From: Hymenobacter terricola
Lineage (GTDB): Bacteria; Bacteroidota; Bacteroidia; Cytophagales; Hymenobacteraceae
Reading direction: 5' to 3'
Assembly (NCBI RefSeq): GCF_017921975.2
Contig: NZ_JAGEMO020000018.1
Location: 1 to 64,000 of the forward strand
Length of the DNA stretch: 64,000 nt
This document shows, in pieces, positions 54,889 through 63,103 of the stretch. The notes under the pieces were generated by a model. That model did no database searches. It was not told where the DNA came from and worked only from the letters and a program-made list of their open reading frames with translations. The stretch's first letter is position 1. Each line of letters starts with the position of its first letter. Both the position numbers and the translations under genes were made by a program.

Positions 54889-56139
54889 ATGAAAAACTTT
54901 TTACTCTTTGCAGCTGCGAACCACGGCCAGCGTAAATCCATTTTTATCTGCGCGTTAAGCTTGTTAATTATCCCATTCTGCACCAAAGCTCAAACCCTTT
55001 CCAAAACTCAAACCTTTGATGGTGTATACACTGGCCCAGCTAAAGAAAGCGAGCTGGGTTTTACAAAGGTTGCAAGTGCGGCTTATTTCAACAATTCTAC
55101 TACCAATGCTGCCGCCGGCAATTTTGAAACTTATGGAGTGAAAAATACTGGCAACAGTTCTCCTGGCACTGTTGCCTCAATAGCTTTCGACGCCCAGATT
55201 TTCCAAAAAGGGTCTGTTAACAACATGCTGACTTTTCAAGTCGGGAGCCTTGGATACAACTCCCCTAACCCGGCATACACTGATGGCTTTGGAAACGGCA
55301 GTTCCATCGTGGTAAGCCTGACTTTAACGAATGCCAGGACGGCAGCTGTAGCCACCGCTACTGTCACGATAAACCCAACAGCTCCTAGAAACGGGCCTCT
55401 ATTCGTTGCAGGCAATACTTCCGGTTCCCCTGTAAATGCTACCATAACCGGTGCAAACGCGCAAACCGTCACCGCCAGTGCTGGTACTATATCAGGTGTT
55501 AACATTACCCTTCCTAACTTCACTGACAGAACCGCCGTAGCCACTACAATAACCCTTACCACTTCGAGCAGGAATATTCTTGTCTTGGACAACGTCACAA
55601 TTTCTTCGGGCTCGCCCCTCCCCGTCGAGCTCACCCGTTTCGATGCCGCTGCCAAAGGCGCGGGCGTGAACCTGACCTGGGCCACGGCCACGGAGAAGAG
55701 CAACGACCATTTCGACGTGCAGCGTAGCGCCACCGGTGGGGTATTCCAAACCATTGGCAGCGTGCAGGGCCAGGGCAATACCACCAACGCCCACGAGTAT
55801 GCCTTTGTGGATAGCCGCCCGCTGGCGGGCCTGTCCTACTACCGCCTGCGCCAGGTTGATACCGATGGCACCAGCGCGTATTCGCCCGTGGCCACGGTGC
55901 AGACGAAGCTCGGCGGCGAAGTTGCCGCGTACCCCAATCCCAGCGCCGGCACCGTGACCCTGCCCGCCAGCACCGGCCCCGTGCGCTACCGCGTATTCAA
56001 CGCCCTGGGCCAAACCCTGCTGAGCGGCCAGGCCGCCGGCGAGGCCCAACTCGACGTGAGCAAGCTCACCAAGGGCACCTTCTACCTGGAGCTAACCACC
56101 GAAGCCGGGCACACGACCCAGCGCCTGATGCGCGAATAG
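54889..56139 (+). CDS. Secreted protein with T9SS sorting domain, compositionally mosaic
   Basis: This 416-aa secreted protein starts at ATG 54889 with a signal region (SIFICALSLLIIPFCTKAQ). Residues about 40-245 form a beta-rich domain of unknown function, rich in Asn/Thr/Ser. From about residue 248 (SPLPVELTRFDAAAKGAG) comes the Fn3-like linker domain common before T9SS signals (NDHFDVQRSATG, LSYYRLRQVDTDG). A type A sorting domain completes it (VAAYPNPSAGTVTLP to LMRE). The first 730 bp are AT-rich and the last 520 bp are GC-rich, with the change near 55615. The function of the N-terminal domain is not known. Confidence 0.82.
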   Translation: MKNFLLFAAANHGQRKSIFICALSLLIIPFCTKAQTLSKTQTFDGVYTGPAKESELGFTKVASAAYFNNSTTNAAAGNFETYGVKNTGNSSPGTVASIAFDAQIFQKGSVNNMLTFQVGSLGYNSPNPAYTDGFGNGSSIVVSLTLTNARTAAVATATVTINPTAPRNGPLFVAGNTSGSPVNATITGANAQTVTASAGTISGVNITLPNFTDRTAVATTITLTTSSRNILVLDNVTISSGSPLPVELTRFDAAAKGAGVNLTWATATEKSNDHFDVQRSATGGVFQTIGSVQGQGNTTNAHEYAFVDSRPLAGLSYYRLRQVDTDGTSAYSPVATVQTKLGGEVAAYPNPSAGTVTLPASTGPVRYRVFNALGQTLLSGQAAGEAQLDVSKLTKGTFYLELTTEAGHTTQRLMRE

Positions 56140-56167
56140 CCCCGCCCCCGCACTCCCACCGAACGAG

Positions 56168-56212
56168 GCATCAGCCCGGCACCCTTTGGGGATGCCGGGC
56201 TGATGCGTTTTT
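56168..56212 (+). terminator. Terminator of the T9SS protein gene
   Basis: GCATCAGCCCGGCA pairs with TGCCGGGCTGATGC around an 11-nt loop, followed by T5. Confidence 0.9.
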
Positions 56213-56457
56213 GGCGGGAGTGAAGCCGGATTGGCAAGGCCCGGCCCGTACGATTTACCGGGCTTGCCTCCGATTGTGCGGCAGTCTTACGGGCTGAAAT
56301 CCAAGGCATCAGGCCCGATTCGGAACCCGGCACCATGCGGCCGAATAATATTGATTGCCGCCCCCTTAAACTACAGGGCGTGGGCCGGGTCTGCTTTGCG
56401 CCCGTTGCGCCGGCCGGAAATCCGTGCCGCTCGCTCATTTTTCATCCCACGCTTTTC

Positions 56458-59025
56458 ATGAATACACTCCTACGTTCGCGGGTGCTGGCGGTCCGCTGGT
56501 ACCCAACTATTGTCTTGCTGTGCCTGCTGGCCATGGGCCGGCCGGGCCAGGCACTGGCTCAGGTGAGCCCCGGCACCCTGAGCCCGGCCACCAGCACGGT
56601 GTGCGCGGGCTTCAACTCGGGCGTGCTCACGCTGAGCGGCAACACCAACCCGGTCGTAAAATTTCAGGCCGATTTCGGCAGTGGATTTGTGGACATCGCG
56701 AGCAGCGCCGCCCAGACTTACACCTTTGCCAACCTGACCCAGACCACCAGCTACCGCGCCGTGACGCAAGGCAGCTCCGGCGCTGCCACGTCCAACGTGG
56801 CCGTTGTAACTGTGAATCAGCCGCCCACGGCCACCATCAACTCGCAGGGGCCCACTACGTTTTGCCAGCGGGGCACCATCTTCCTGGTAGCCGGGCCCAG
56901 CGGCACAGGCTATTCGTACCAGTTTCTCCTAAATGGCCGCGACATTGCCGGGGCCACCGCCCAGACCTACACCGCCAACGTGACGGCCGCCGGCAACTAC
57001 TCCGTGCGCGTGACCGATGCCTTCGGCTGCTCGTCGGTTTCAGCCCTGGTGCAGGTGCGCGTGAATGCCAATAACGTGCTGGCTCTGAGTGCCGGCGGGC
57101 CCACCACCTTCTGCCAGGGCGGCTCGGTGCAGCTTTCGGCCAACATTACCGGGGGCGGCACCAGCAGCTACACCTACCAATACCAGCTGAATGGCAACCA
57201 GATTCCGGGCGCCACCAGCGCTACGTACACGGCCACGGCCAGTGGCACCTACTCGGTGGTGGCCTACAATCCATCCACCTGCTCGTCGACCTCCAACGAC
57301 ATTGTGGTGACGGTGAATCCGGTAACAACGGTGACGCTCTCCTACCCCGCACCCAGCTACTGCCAGAGTGGCCCCAGCAGCCCCACGGCCACGGTTTCGC
57401 TCACGGGTGGTACGTTCTTTACCTCCACCGGCCTAAGCCTGAACACCGGCACCGGCGCCATCAACCTGGCCCAAAGCCAGCCCGGCACCTACATTGTGGG
57501 CTACACCAGCGCCGGCACCTGCCCGGCCAGCGCGGCCACCAGCGTCACCATCACGGCGGCGCCCACGGCGGGTTTTAGCTACGTGGGCGGCAGCCGGTGC
57601 GCGGGCAGCGCCGGCGCCTTCGCTCCCACCGCCGCCACGGGCGCCACGGCCGGCAGCTACACCGCCACCCCCACCGGCCTGAGCCTAAATGCCAGCACGG
57701 GCGCCATCAACCTGGCACAGAGCCAGGCGGGTACGTACACCGTCACCAACACCATTGCAGCCGCCAATGGCTGCGCGGCTACTTCGGCCACCACAGCGGT
57801 GGTGCTCACGGCTCAGCCGGTGGCGGTGCTGGCGGCTGGTGGCCCCACCACATTTTGCCAGGGCGGCAGCGTGGTGCTCACGGCCGGCGGCGGGGCCACC
57901 GGCGCCACGTATCAGTTTTTAAATACCGGCCAGGCCATCAGCGGGGCTACTTTGGCCACTTATACGGCCACGGCGGGCGGCAGCTACAGCGTGGTTGTGA
58001 CCAACGCCAGCGGCTGCGCCAGTACCTCGCCCGCCACCACCGTCATCGTGAGCCCGGCCACCACGGCCACCTTCACCTACCCGGCCGCCAGCTTCTGCCG
58101 CAGCAGTGCGCTGCTCACCACGCCCACCATCACGGGCACGGCGGGCGGCACGTTTGCAGCCCCCACCGGTCTGGCTATCAGCGCCAGTACCGGGGCCATT
58201 ACGCCCAATGCCAGCACGGCCGGCACCTACGTCGTCTCCTACACCGTAGCCGGCTCCTGCCCGAGCAGCAGCACGGCCAGCATTACCATCACGGCGCCGG
58301 CCACAGCCACTTTCAGCTACGCCAACGCGGCCTTTTGCGCCACGGGCACGGCACCCGCGAGCCTGGCGGCCGGCAGCACGGCCGGCACCTTCGCCTCCAC
58401 TAGTGGTCTGGTATTGAATGCCAGCACCGGCGCTATCAACCTGGGCACGTCCACGGCCGGCACCTACCCCGTCACCAATACCGTGGCCGCCAGCGGGGGC
58501 TGCGCCGCCACGGTGGCCACGGCCACCGTCACCGTGAGTCCGCTGCCCGCCCAACCCGTGCTCACGTTCCTGAACGGCGTACTGAGCACGGGCGCTGTGG
58601 CCGGGGCGAGCTACCAGTTCTACCTGAACGGCAGCGCCATTGCCGGGGCCACGGGAGCCACCTTCGCCGTTGCCCAAAACGGCAGCTACACGGTGGTGGT
58701 AACCGGAGCCAATGGCTGCGCCTCCCTGCCCTCGGCGGCGCTGGCTGTGGTGGTCACGGCTACCCACGCCAGCCAGGCTGCTTTTGAGCTGACGGCCTAC
58801 CCCAACCCCACCCTCGACGGCCGCCTCACCGTGGCGATGAGCGGGGCGCACCCGGTGACGCAGCTGACCGTTTTCAACGCCCTGGGCCAGCAGATGCTGA
58901 CCGCGACAGTACCAGCCGCCGCCACTTCCCGCGAGTTGGATTTAAGCGGGGTAGCGACTGGCATCTACATGCTGCGCGCCACCACAGCCAGCGGTACTGT
59001 GACGCAGCGTATTGTTCGGCAGTAA
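56458..59025 (+). CDS. Large repetitive secreted protein with T9SS sorting domain
   Basis: This 855-aa protein starts at ATG 56458 with a signal peptide (IVLLCLLAMGRPGQALAQ). The body is several Ig/PKD-like repeats. Each carries pieces such as GGPTTFCQGGSVVLTA, SYSVVVTNASGC and FTYPAASFCRSSA, and conserved Cys residues suggest disulfides. LNASTGAINL recurs. It ends with a type A T9SS domain (LTAYPNPTLDGRLTV to RIVRQ). The low-complexity Ala/Thr/Gly/Ser composition and repeats fit a surface adhesin or matrix protein. No catalytic motif was seen. Confidence 0.85.
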   Translation: MNTLLRSRVLAVRWYPTIVLLCLLAMGRPGQALAQVSPGTLSPATSTVCAGFNSGVLTLSGNTNPVVKFQADFGSGFVDIASSAAQTYTFANLTQTTSYRAVTQGSSGAATSNVAVVTVNQPPTATINSQGPTTFCQRGTIFLVAGPSGTGYSYQFLLNGRDIAGATAQTYTANVTAAGNYSVRVTDAFGCSSVSALVQVRVNANNVLALSAGGPTTFCQGGSVQLSANITGGGTSSYTYQYQLNGNQIPGATSATYTATASGTYSVVAYNPSTCSSTSNDIVVTVNPVTTVTLSYPAPSYCQSGPSSPTATVSLTGGTFFTSTGLSLNTGTGAINLAQSQPGTYIVGYTSAGTCPASAATSVTITAAPTAGFSYVGGSRCAGSAGAFAPTAATGATAGSYTATPTGLSLNASTGAINLAQSQAGTYTVTNTIAAANGCAATSATTAVVLTAQPVAVLAAGGPTTFCQGGSVVLTAGGGATGATYQFLNTGQAISGATLATYTATAGGSYSVVVTNASGCASTSPATTVIVSPATTATFTYPAASFCRSSALLTTPTITGTAGGTFAAPTGLAISASTGAITPNASTAGTYVVSYTVAGSCPSSSTASITITAPATATFSYANAAFCATGTAPASLAAGSTAGTFASTSGLVLNASTGAINLGTSTAGTYPVTNTVAASGGCAATVATATVTVSPLPAQPVLTFLNGVLSTGAVAGASYQFYLNGSAIAGATGATFAVAQNGSYTVVVTGANGCASLPSAALAVVVTATHASQAAFELTAYPNPTLDGRLTVAMSGAHPVTQLTVFNALGQQMLTATVPAAATSRELDLSGVATGIYMLRATTASGTVTQRIVRQ

Positions 59026-59185
59026 TACTAAAATGCTTACATGCTCAAAAAAAGACCTCAGTCATTACCATAAGTAGTTTTTAGGCAATAACGGCCGCCA
59101 CTTGGCATGCAATATTTCGCCTTTTCAACTCACCCGTTCTTCATTTTTTCCTGCACTTTCAGCCATTCGGAATTAACGTTGAAAA

Positions 59186-59207
59186 GAATTTTCAAAATTG
59201 AAAATTC
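59186..59207. promoter_or_regulatory. Palindrome upstream of the His-rich peptide gene
   Basis: GAATTTTCAA (59186-59195) and TTGAAAATTC (59198-59207) form a perfect 10-bp inverted repeat around AA, about 67 bp before the ATG. It is a candidate repressor site. Confidence 0.45.
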
Positions 59208-59273
59208 CTCATATTAATTTCATCTTGTAAGTGTAGGTTTAATACACATTCTCACCCTAAATTTTTTGTTACC

Positions 59274-59417
59274 ATGAAGAAGCTCATGCTTTCGCTCTCG
59301 GCCGCCCTGTGCACCTTCGCCGCCGTAGCCCAAACCACACCTGCTGCACCTGCCAAAGCCCACGGCGGGCACCACGGCCACCATGCCCACCACACCGGCA
59401 CGCACCACAAAAAATAG
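59274..59417 (+). CDS. Small secreted histidine-rich peptide
   Basis: This 47-aa reading frame begins ATG at 59274 with a typical signal peptide (KKLMLSLSAALCTFAAVAQ). The mature part of about 28 residues is roughly one-third His (HGGHHGHHAHHTGTHHKK). Similar small His-rich secreted peptides may bind Ni, Cu or Zn, or act as metal buffers, but this is inference. A palindrome lies upstream and a strong terminator directly follows, so it appears to be its own transcription unit. It is too short for default gene callers. Confidence 0.65.
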   Translation: MKKLMLSLSAALCTFAAVAQTTPAAPAKAHGGHHGHHAHHTGTHHKK

Positions 59418-59441
59418 TTGGGCGGATTGCCTGACGATATT

Positions 59442-59476
59442 AAAAGCCTCTCCGGCGCGTCCGGAGGGGCTTTTTG
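59442..59476 (+). terminator. Terminator of the His-rich peptide gene
   Basis: AAAGCCTCTCCGG pairs with CCGGAGGGGCTTT, followed by T5, 25 bp after the stop. Confidence 0.85.
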
Positions 59477-59531
59477 TTTATACTACCACGTAGTAAATCC
59501 CGACGCTGGTTTTGCGCCTAACTCCCACTTC

Positions 59532-60323
59532 ATGCTCCTAACCTGGCTCCTGGCCGGCGGCCTGCTGCCCGGACTCGCCCCTGCCGATACCACCACCGAG
59601 GCCCCGCCACGGCACTTTGCCACCGCCCTCAGCTATGGCAGCAACTCAACCTACTTCGGCCGCTCACAGGCCACGGCTTTCCCCTACCTCGCCGCCGATT
59701 TCACCTACACCGCCAAAAGCGGCTTCTATGGTTCCGTGGAGCTGTATAACCTATTGAACACACCCACTGCCCTCGACGAAACCGACCTGACCGTGGGCTG
59801 GGACCACGACTTCGGCGAAACCCTGGATGCCTCGGTGAGCTACTCGCGCTTCGTCTTCCCCGCCGGCAGCGAGCTGGTGAAATCCAACGTCAACAACGCA
59901 TTTGATGTGGGCCTGGGGCAGGATTGGGGCTTTTTATACTCGCGGCTGAGTGCCACGTACCTGTTTGGCAAGTCGACGAGCAAAGGCGACGCCTTTCTGA
60001 TTCTGGAAAACTCCCGCTCCTTCGAGATTCCGCACGTTTTGGGGGCCGCCAACTACCTCACCATCGAGCCATTAGTGAGCGCGGCAGCCGGCACGCAGTC
60101 CTTCGTGGAGGCCAGCCTCACCAAGCGCAACGGTGCCAAAAACCGCAACGTCCGCCGGTTCAGCATGGTCGATTATGAGTTTGCCGTGCCCGTGAGCTAC
60201 ACCGTGGGCAAGCTGGAGCTGGCCGCTGGCTGGCGCTACATCATCCCCGTGAACCTGCCGGCCGACGACGTGGACTCGCGGGCCCTGGCCATCTGGACAG
60301 TGGGCCTCACGCTCACGCTGTAG
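59532..60323 (+). CDS. Putative outer-membrane beta-barrel protein
   Basis: From ATG 59532 this is 263 aa. A signal-like start (LLTWLLAGGLLPGLAPA) is followed by regular amphipathic strands (FATALSYGSNSTYF, LAADFTYTAKSGFYGSVELY, LDASVSYSRFVFPAG, LELAAGWRYIIPVNLPA) and an end (LTLTL) typical of small barrels. I do not recognise a specific family. It follows the His-rich peptide gene and its terminator. Confidence 0.7.
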   Translation: MLLTWLLAGGLLPGLAPADTTTEAPPRHFATALSYGSNSTYFGRSQATAFPYLAADFTYTAKSGFYGSVELYNLLNTPTALDETDLTVGWDHDFGETLDASVSYSRFVFPAGSELVKSNVNNAFDVGLGQDWGFLYSRLSATYLFGKSTSKGDAFLILENSRSFEIPHVLGAANYLTIEPLVSAAAGTQSFVEASLTKRNGAKNRNVRRFSMVDYEFAVPVSYTVGKLELAAGWRYIIPVNLPADDVDSRALAIWTVGLTLTL

Positions 60324-60403
60324 CGCCTGGCGGCTGCCTTTTTTGGCCCGCACCCGTACTACTTGGTAGGATTGATTTTCGAACCCTCATTCTGCTAAGT
60401 ATC

Positions 60404-60982
60404 ATGCTGATTATACAACTACTATTGGGCCAGCGCGGCCATTGGCGGCTGGCCTTTGCGAGCGGCGCGCTGCTGCTCGGTGCCTGTAGCGGCCAGGCGC
60501 CCCTCGAACAGTCCAGCGGCGGCCAGGGCCGCTCCACGGCCGTGCAAGCCGATTCGGCGGCGATGGCCACGCTGCCCACCGAAGCCTGCGGCCTGCTCAC
60601 GGCCCGCGAGGTGGCGGTCCTCACCGGCCGGGCGGTGCGGCAGCAGGCCCAGGGCGACGCCTGCCGCTTTGTGGAAGCCGACCAGCCCGCCAGCCCCGAT
60701 GCCGTGGTCACGCTGTCGTTTCGGCCGGCAGCGGCATTCGCTATCGCGCAGGCCGGCAACGACCTGCGCCGGCGCAACATGGTGCCCGTAGACGGCCTGG
60801 GGCGCGAGGCCTATTACGACGACAGCCACGGCGACCTCTACGTGAAATTGCCCGAGCGCACGCTCGTCATCGGGATGCCGCGCCGCGCCCGCAACTACTC
60901 GCGCGAGCGGGTGGCCCCGGAGCTGGCCCGGCTGGCGCTGGCGCGTCTCACGGCCCGCCCGGCGGGGGCACCGGCGCAGTAG
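60404..60982 (+). CDS. Hypothetical lipoprotein
   Basis: This 192-aa protein has a lipoprotein signal (LAFASGALLLGAC, Cys at about residue 28). The mature part starts with a Gln/Ser/Gly linker, then a compact domain with EACGLLTAREVAVLTGR, ACRFVEADQPAS and GLGREAYYDDSHGDLYVKLPERTLVIGM, which resembles the overall layout of DUF3558-type lipoproteins. That resemblance is weak. No enzyme motif was seen. It stands between the barrel protein and the first DUF885 gene. Confidence 0.68.
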   Translation: MLIIQLLLGQRGHWRLAFASGALLLGACSGQAPLEQSSGGQGRSTAVQADSAAMATLPTEACGLLTAREVAVLTGRAVRQQAQGDACRFVEADQPASPDAVVTLSFRPAAAFAIAQAGNDLRRRNMVPVDGLGREAYYDDSHGDLYVKLPERTLVIGMPRRARNYSRERVAPELARLALARLTARPAGAPAQ

Positions 60983-61043
60983 CAAGCGTGAACAGGGGCC
61001 ATATCAGGCGGTTTCGTAGCTTGCGGCACATTCCCATTCTCAC

Positions 61044-62855
61044 ATGAAAAAATTTGCCCTCGCCGGCCTCGTTGCCGCCGCTCTCACCACGGCCTGCAAC
61101 CAGACCAAAACCACCGAAACCGCCGCTGGCGGTACGTCCGGCACCGCGGCCGACTCCACCAAGGGCCTGCCCGGCCTGTTCAGCAGCTACTGGGAGAAGC
61201 AGTCGCGCCTCGACCCGATGTCGGCCACGGCCCAGGGCGACAACCGCTACAACGACCGGCTGCCCAACGACGGCACCAGAGCCTACCGCGACACGCTGAC
61301 GGCTTTCTACCAGGATTACCTCGGGCGGCTGGAGAAATTTGACCGCACCAGCCTGAGCGACAACGACAAAATCAGCTATGACATCTTTCAGTATGAGATG
61401 AAGCAGCGGCTGGCCGGCCTGAAGCTGAACACCTGGATGATGCCCGCCAACCAGTTTTGGGGCCTGCCCCTCACGCTGGGCCAGTACGGCTCGGGCGAGG
61501 GCAACCAACCCTTCAAAACGGTGAAGGACTACGACAACTGGCTGGGCCGCGTGCGCGGCTTCACGGTGTGGACCGATACGGCCATCGCCAACTTCCGGCG
61601 CGGCGTGAAGGCGGGCGTGGTGCTGCCCAAAACCTTGGTGGTGAAGATGATTCCGCAGATGCGCGGCAAGGACATCGTGGTGACGGACCCGGCCAAAAGC
61701 CTGTTCTACGGCCCCATCACGCGCTTCCCCAAGGACTTTTCGGACGCCGATAAAACCCGCCTGGCCGACGCTTACAAAAAAGCCATTCTGACCGAGCTGG
61801 TGCCCAGCTACCAGAAAATGGGCGACTTTCTGGAGAAAGAATACCTGCCGAAAGCCCGCACCACGAGCGGCATCGCGGCCATTCCCGGCGGGCCGGAGAT
61901 GTATAGCTACTACGTGGCTTACTGGACCACGACGACCAAAACGCCGGCCGAGATTTACAAAACCGGCCTGGCCGAGGTGGCCCGCATTCGCGGCGAGATG
62001 GAGCGGGTGAAGAACGAAACCGGCTTCAAAGGCGACCTGAAAGCCTTCTTCGAGTACCTGAAAACGGACAAGAAGTTCATGCCCTATAAGTCGCCCAGGG
62101 AGGTGCTCGACGCCTTCCGTAAAATCCAGGCGACCATCGACCCGAACCTGAAAAAGATGTTCGGCCGCACGCCCAAAACCCCGTTTGAAATCCGCGAAAC
62201 CGAGAAATTCCGCGAAGCTTCGGCTTCGGCCGAGTACAACCAGGGCTCACCGGACGGCTCGCGGCCCGGCATTTTCTACGTGCCCATTCCCGACGCGGCG
62301 AAGTTTAACACCACCTCCGGCATGGAGTCGCTGTTTCTGCACGAGGCCATTCCGGGCCACCACTACCAGATTTCGTTGCAGCAGGAAGACAAGGACTTGC
62401 CGAAATTCCGGCGCTTTGCCTGGTACGGCGCCATGGGCGAGGGCTGGGCGCTCTACACCGAAAGCCTGGGCAAGGAACTGGGCCTTTACACTGACCCTTA
62501 CCAGTATATGGGCGCGCTGGGCGATGAAATCCACCGCGCTATCCGGCTGGTGGTGGACACCGGCCTGCACACCCGCAACATGACCCGCGAAGAAGCCATT
62601 GCCTACATGATGGCCAACGAGGCCATGTCGAAGGACGGGGCCACGGCCGAGATTGAGCGCTACATGGCCATCCCCGGCCAGGCGCTGAGCTACAAAATCG
62701 GGGCCCTGAAAATCCAGGAGCTGCGCGCCAAGTACCAGAAGCAGCTGGGCAGCAAGTTCTCGCTCAGCAATTTCCACGACGAGCTGCTGAAGGACGGCGT
62801 GATGCCGCTGGCCGTGCTCGAAACCAAGATGGACGCCTGGGCCGCCAAGCAGTGA
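61044..62855 (+). CDS. DUF885-family lipoprotein, putative metallopeptidase
   Basis: This 603-aa DUF885 protein has a lipoprotein signal (LAGLVAAALTTAC) and is probably periplasmic. The metal-site motif LFLHEAIPGHHYQ lies near residue 430, and GAMGEGWALYTESLG follows about 30 residues later, as in the family. Its activity is not well defined, but the HExxxGHH-type site suggests a zinc peptidase. It is followed by a second, similar DUF885 gene in tandem. Start ATG at 61044. Confidence 0.9.
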   Translation: MKKFALAGLVAAALTTACNQTKTTETAAGGTSGTAADSTKGLPGLFSSYWEKQSRLDPMSATAQGDNRYNDRLPNDGTRAYRDTLTAFYQDYLGRLEKFDRTSLSDNDKISYDIFQYEMKQRLAGLKLNTWMMPANQFWGLPLTLGQYGSGEGNQPFKTVKDYDNWLGRVRGFTVWTDTAIANFRRGVKAGVVLPKTLVVKMIPQMRGKDIVVTDPAKSLFYGPITRFPKDFSDADKTRLADAYKKAILTELVPSYQKMGDFLEKEYLPKARTTSGIAAIPGGPEMYSYYVAYWTTTTKTPAEIYKTGLAEVARIRGEMERVKNETGFKGDLKAFFEYLKTDKKFMPYKSPREVLDAFRKIQATIDPNLKKMFGRTPKTPFEIRETEKFREASASAEYNQGSPDGSRPGIFYVPIPDAAKFNTTSGMESLFLHEAIPGHHYQISLQQEDKDLPKFRRFAWYGAMGEGWALYTESLGKELGLYTDPYQYMGALGDEIHRAIRLVVDTGLHTRNMTREEAIAYMMANEAMSKDGATAEIERYMAIPGQALSYKIGALKIQELRAKYQKQLGSKFSLSNFHDELLKDGVMPLAVLETKMDAWAAKQ

Positions 62856-62863
62856 GCAGAAAA

Positions 62864-62972
62864 CCGTCATGCTTATCTGGCGCCCGCGTAGTCGAAGCAG
62901 CTCGTGTGGGGTTGTAACTCAATCGGTCAACGATGCGAGCGAGGTGCTTCAACCGGCTCAGCATGACGTTCT
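62864..62972. repeat. Family A hairpin repeat, copy 5 (diverged)
   Basis: Left CCGTCATGCT and GTCGAAGCAGCTCG are mirrored by CGAGGTGCTTC and AGCATGACGTTC. The ends match copies 1-4 while the inner arm differs. Confidence 0.65.
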
Positions 62973-62993
62973 TTTTTCCTCAGCCTTCATTCA

Positions 62994-63029
62994 AAAGCCC
63001 GCACCGGATTGTTCCGGCGCGGGCTTTCT
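62994..63029 (+). terminator. Terminator after the first DUF885 gene
   Basis: AAGCCCGCACCGGA pairs with TTCCGGCGCGGGCTT, followed by a T-rich run. Confidence 0.8.
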
Positions 63030-63060
63030 TTAGTGTAAAAATCACGCATCTTTATGGGCA

Positions 63061-63086
63061 GGCAAGCTGAATTAGCGTAGCTTGCC
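63061..63086. promoter_or_regulatory. Inverted repeat just before the second DUF885 gene
   Basis: GGCAAGCT (63061-63068) and AGCTTGCC (63079-63086) are separated by 10 bp, ending 17 bp before the ATG. It could be an operator or a leader hairpin. Confidence 0.4.
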
Positions 63087-63103
63087 CGCTTACTTCGTTG
63101 TTG

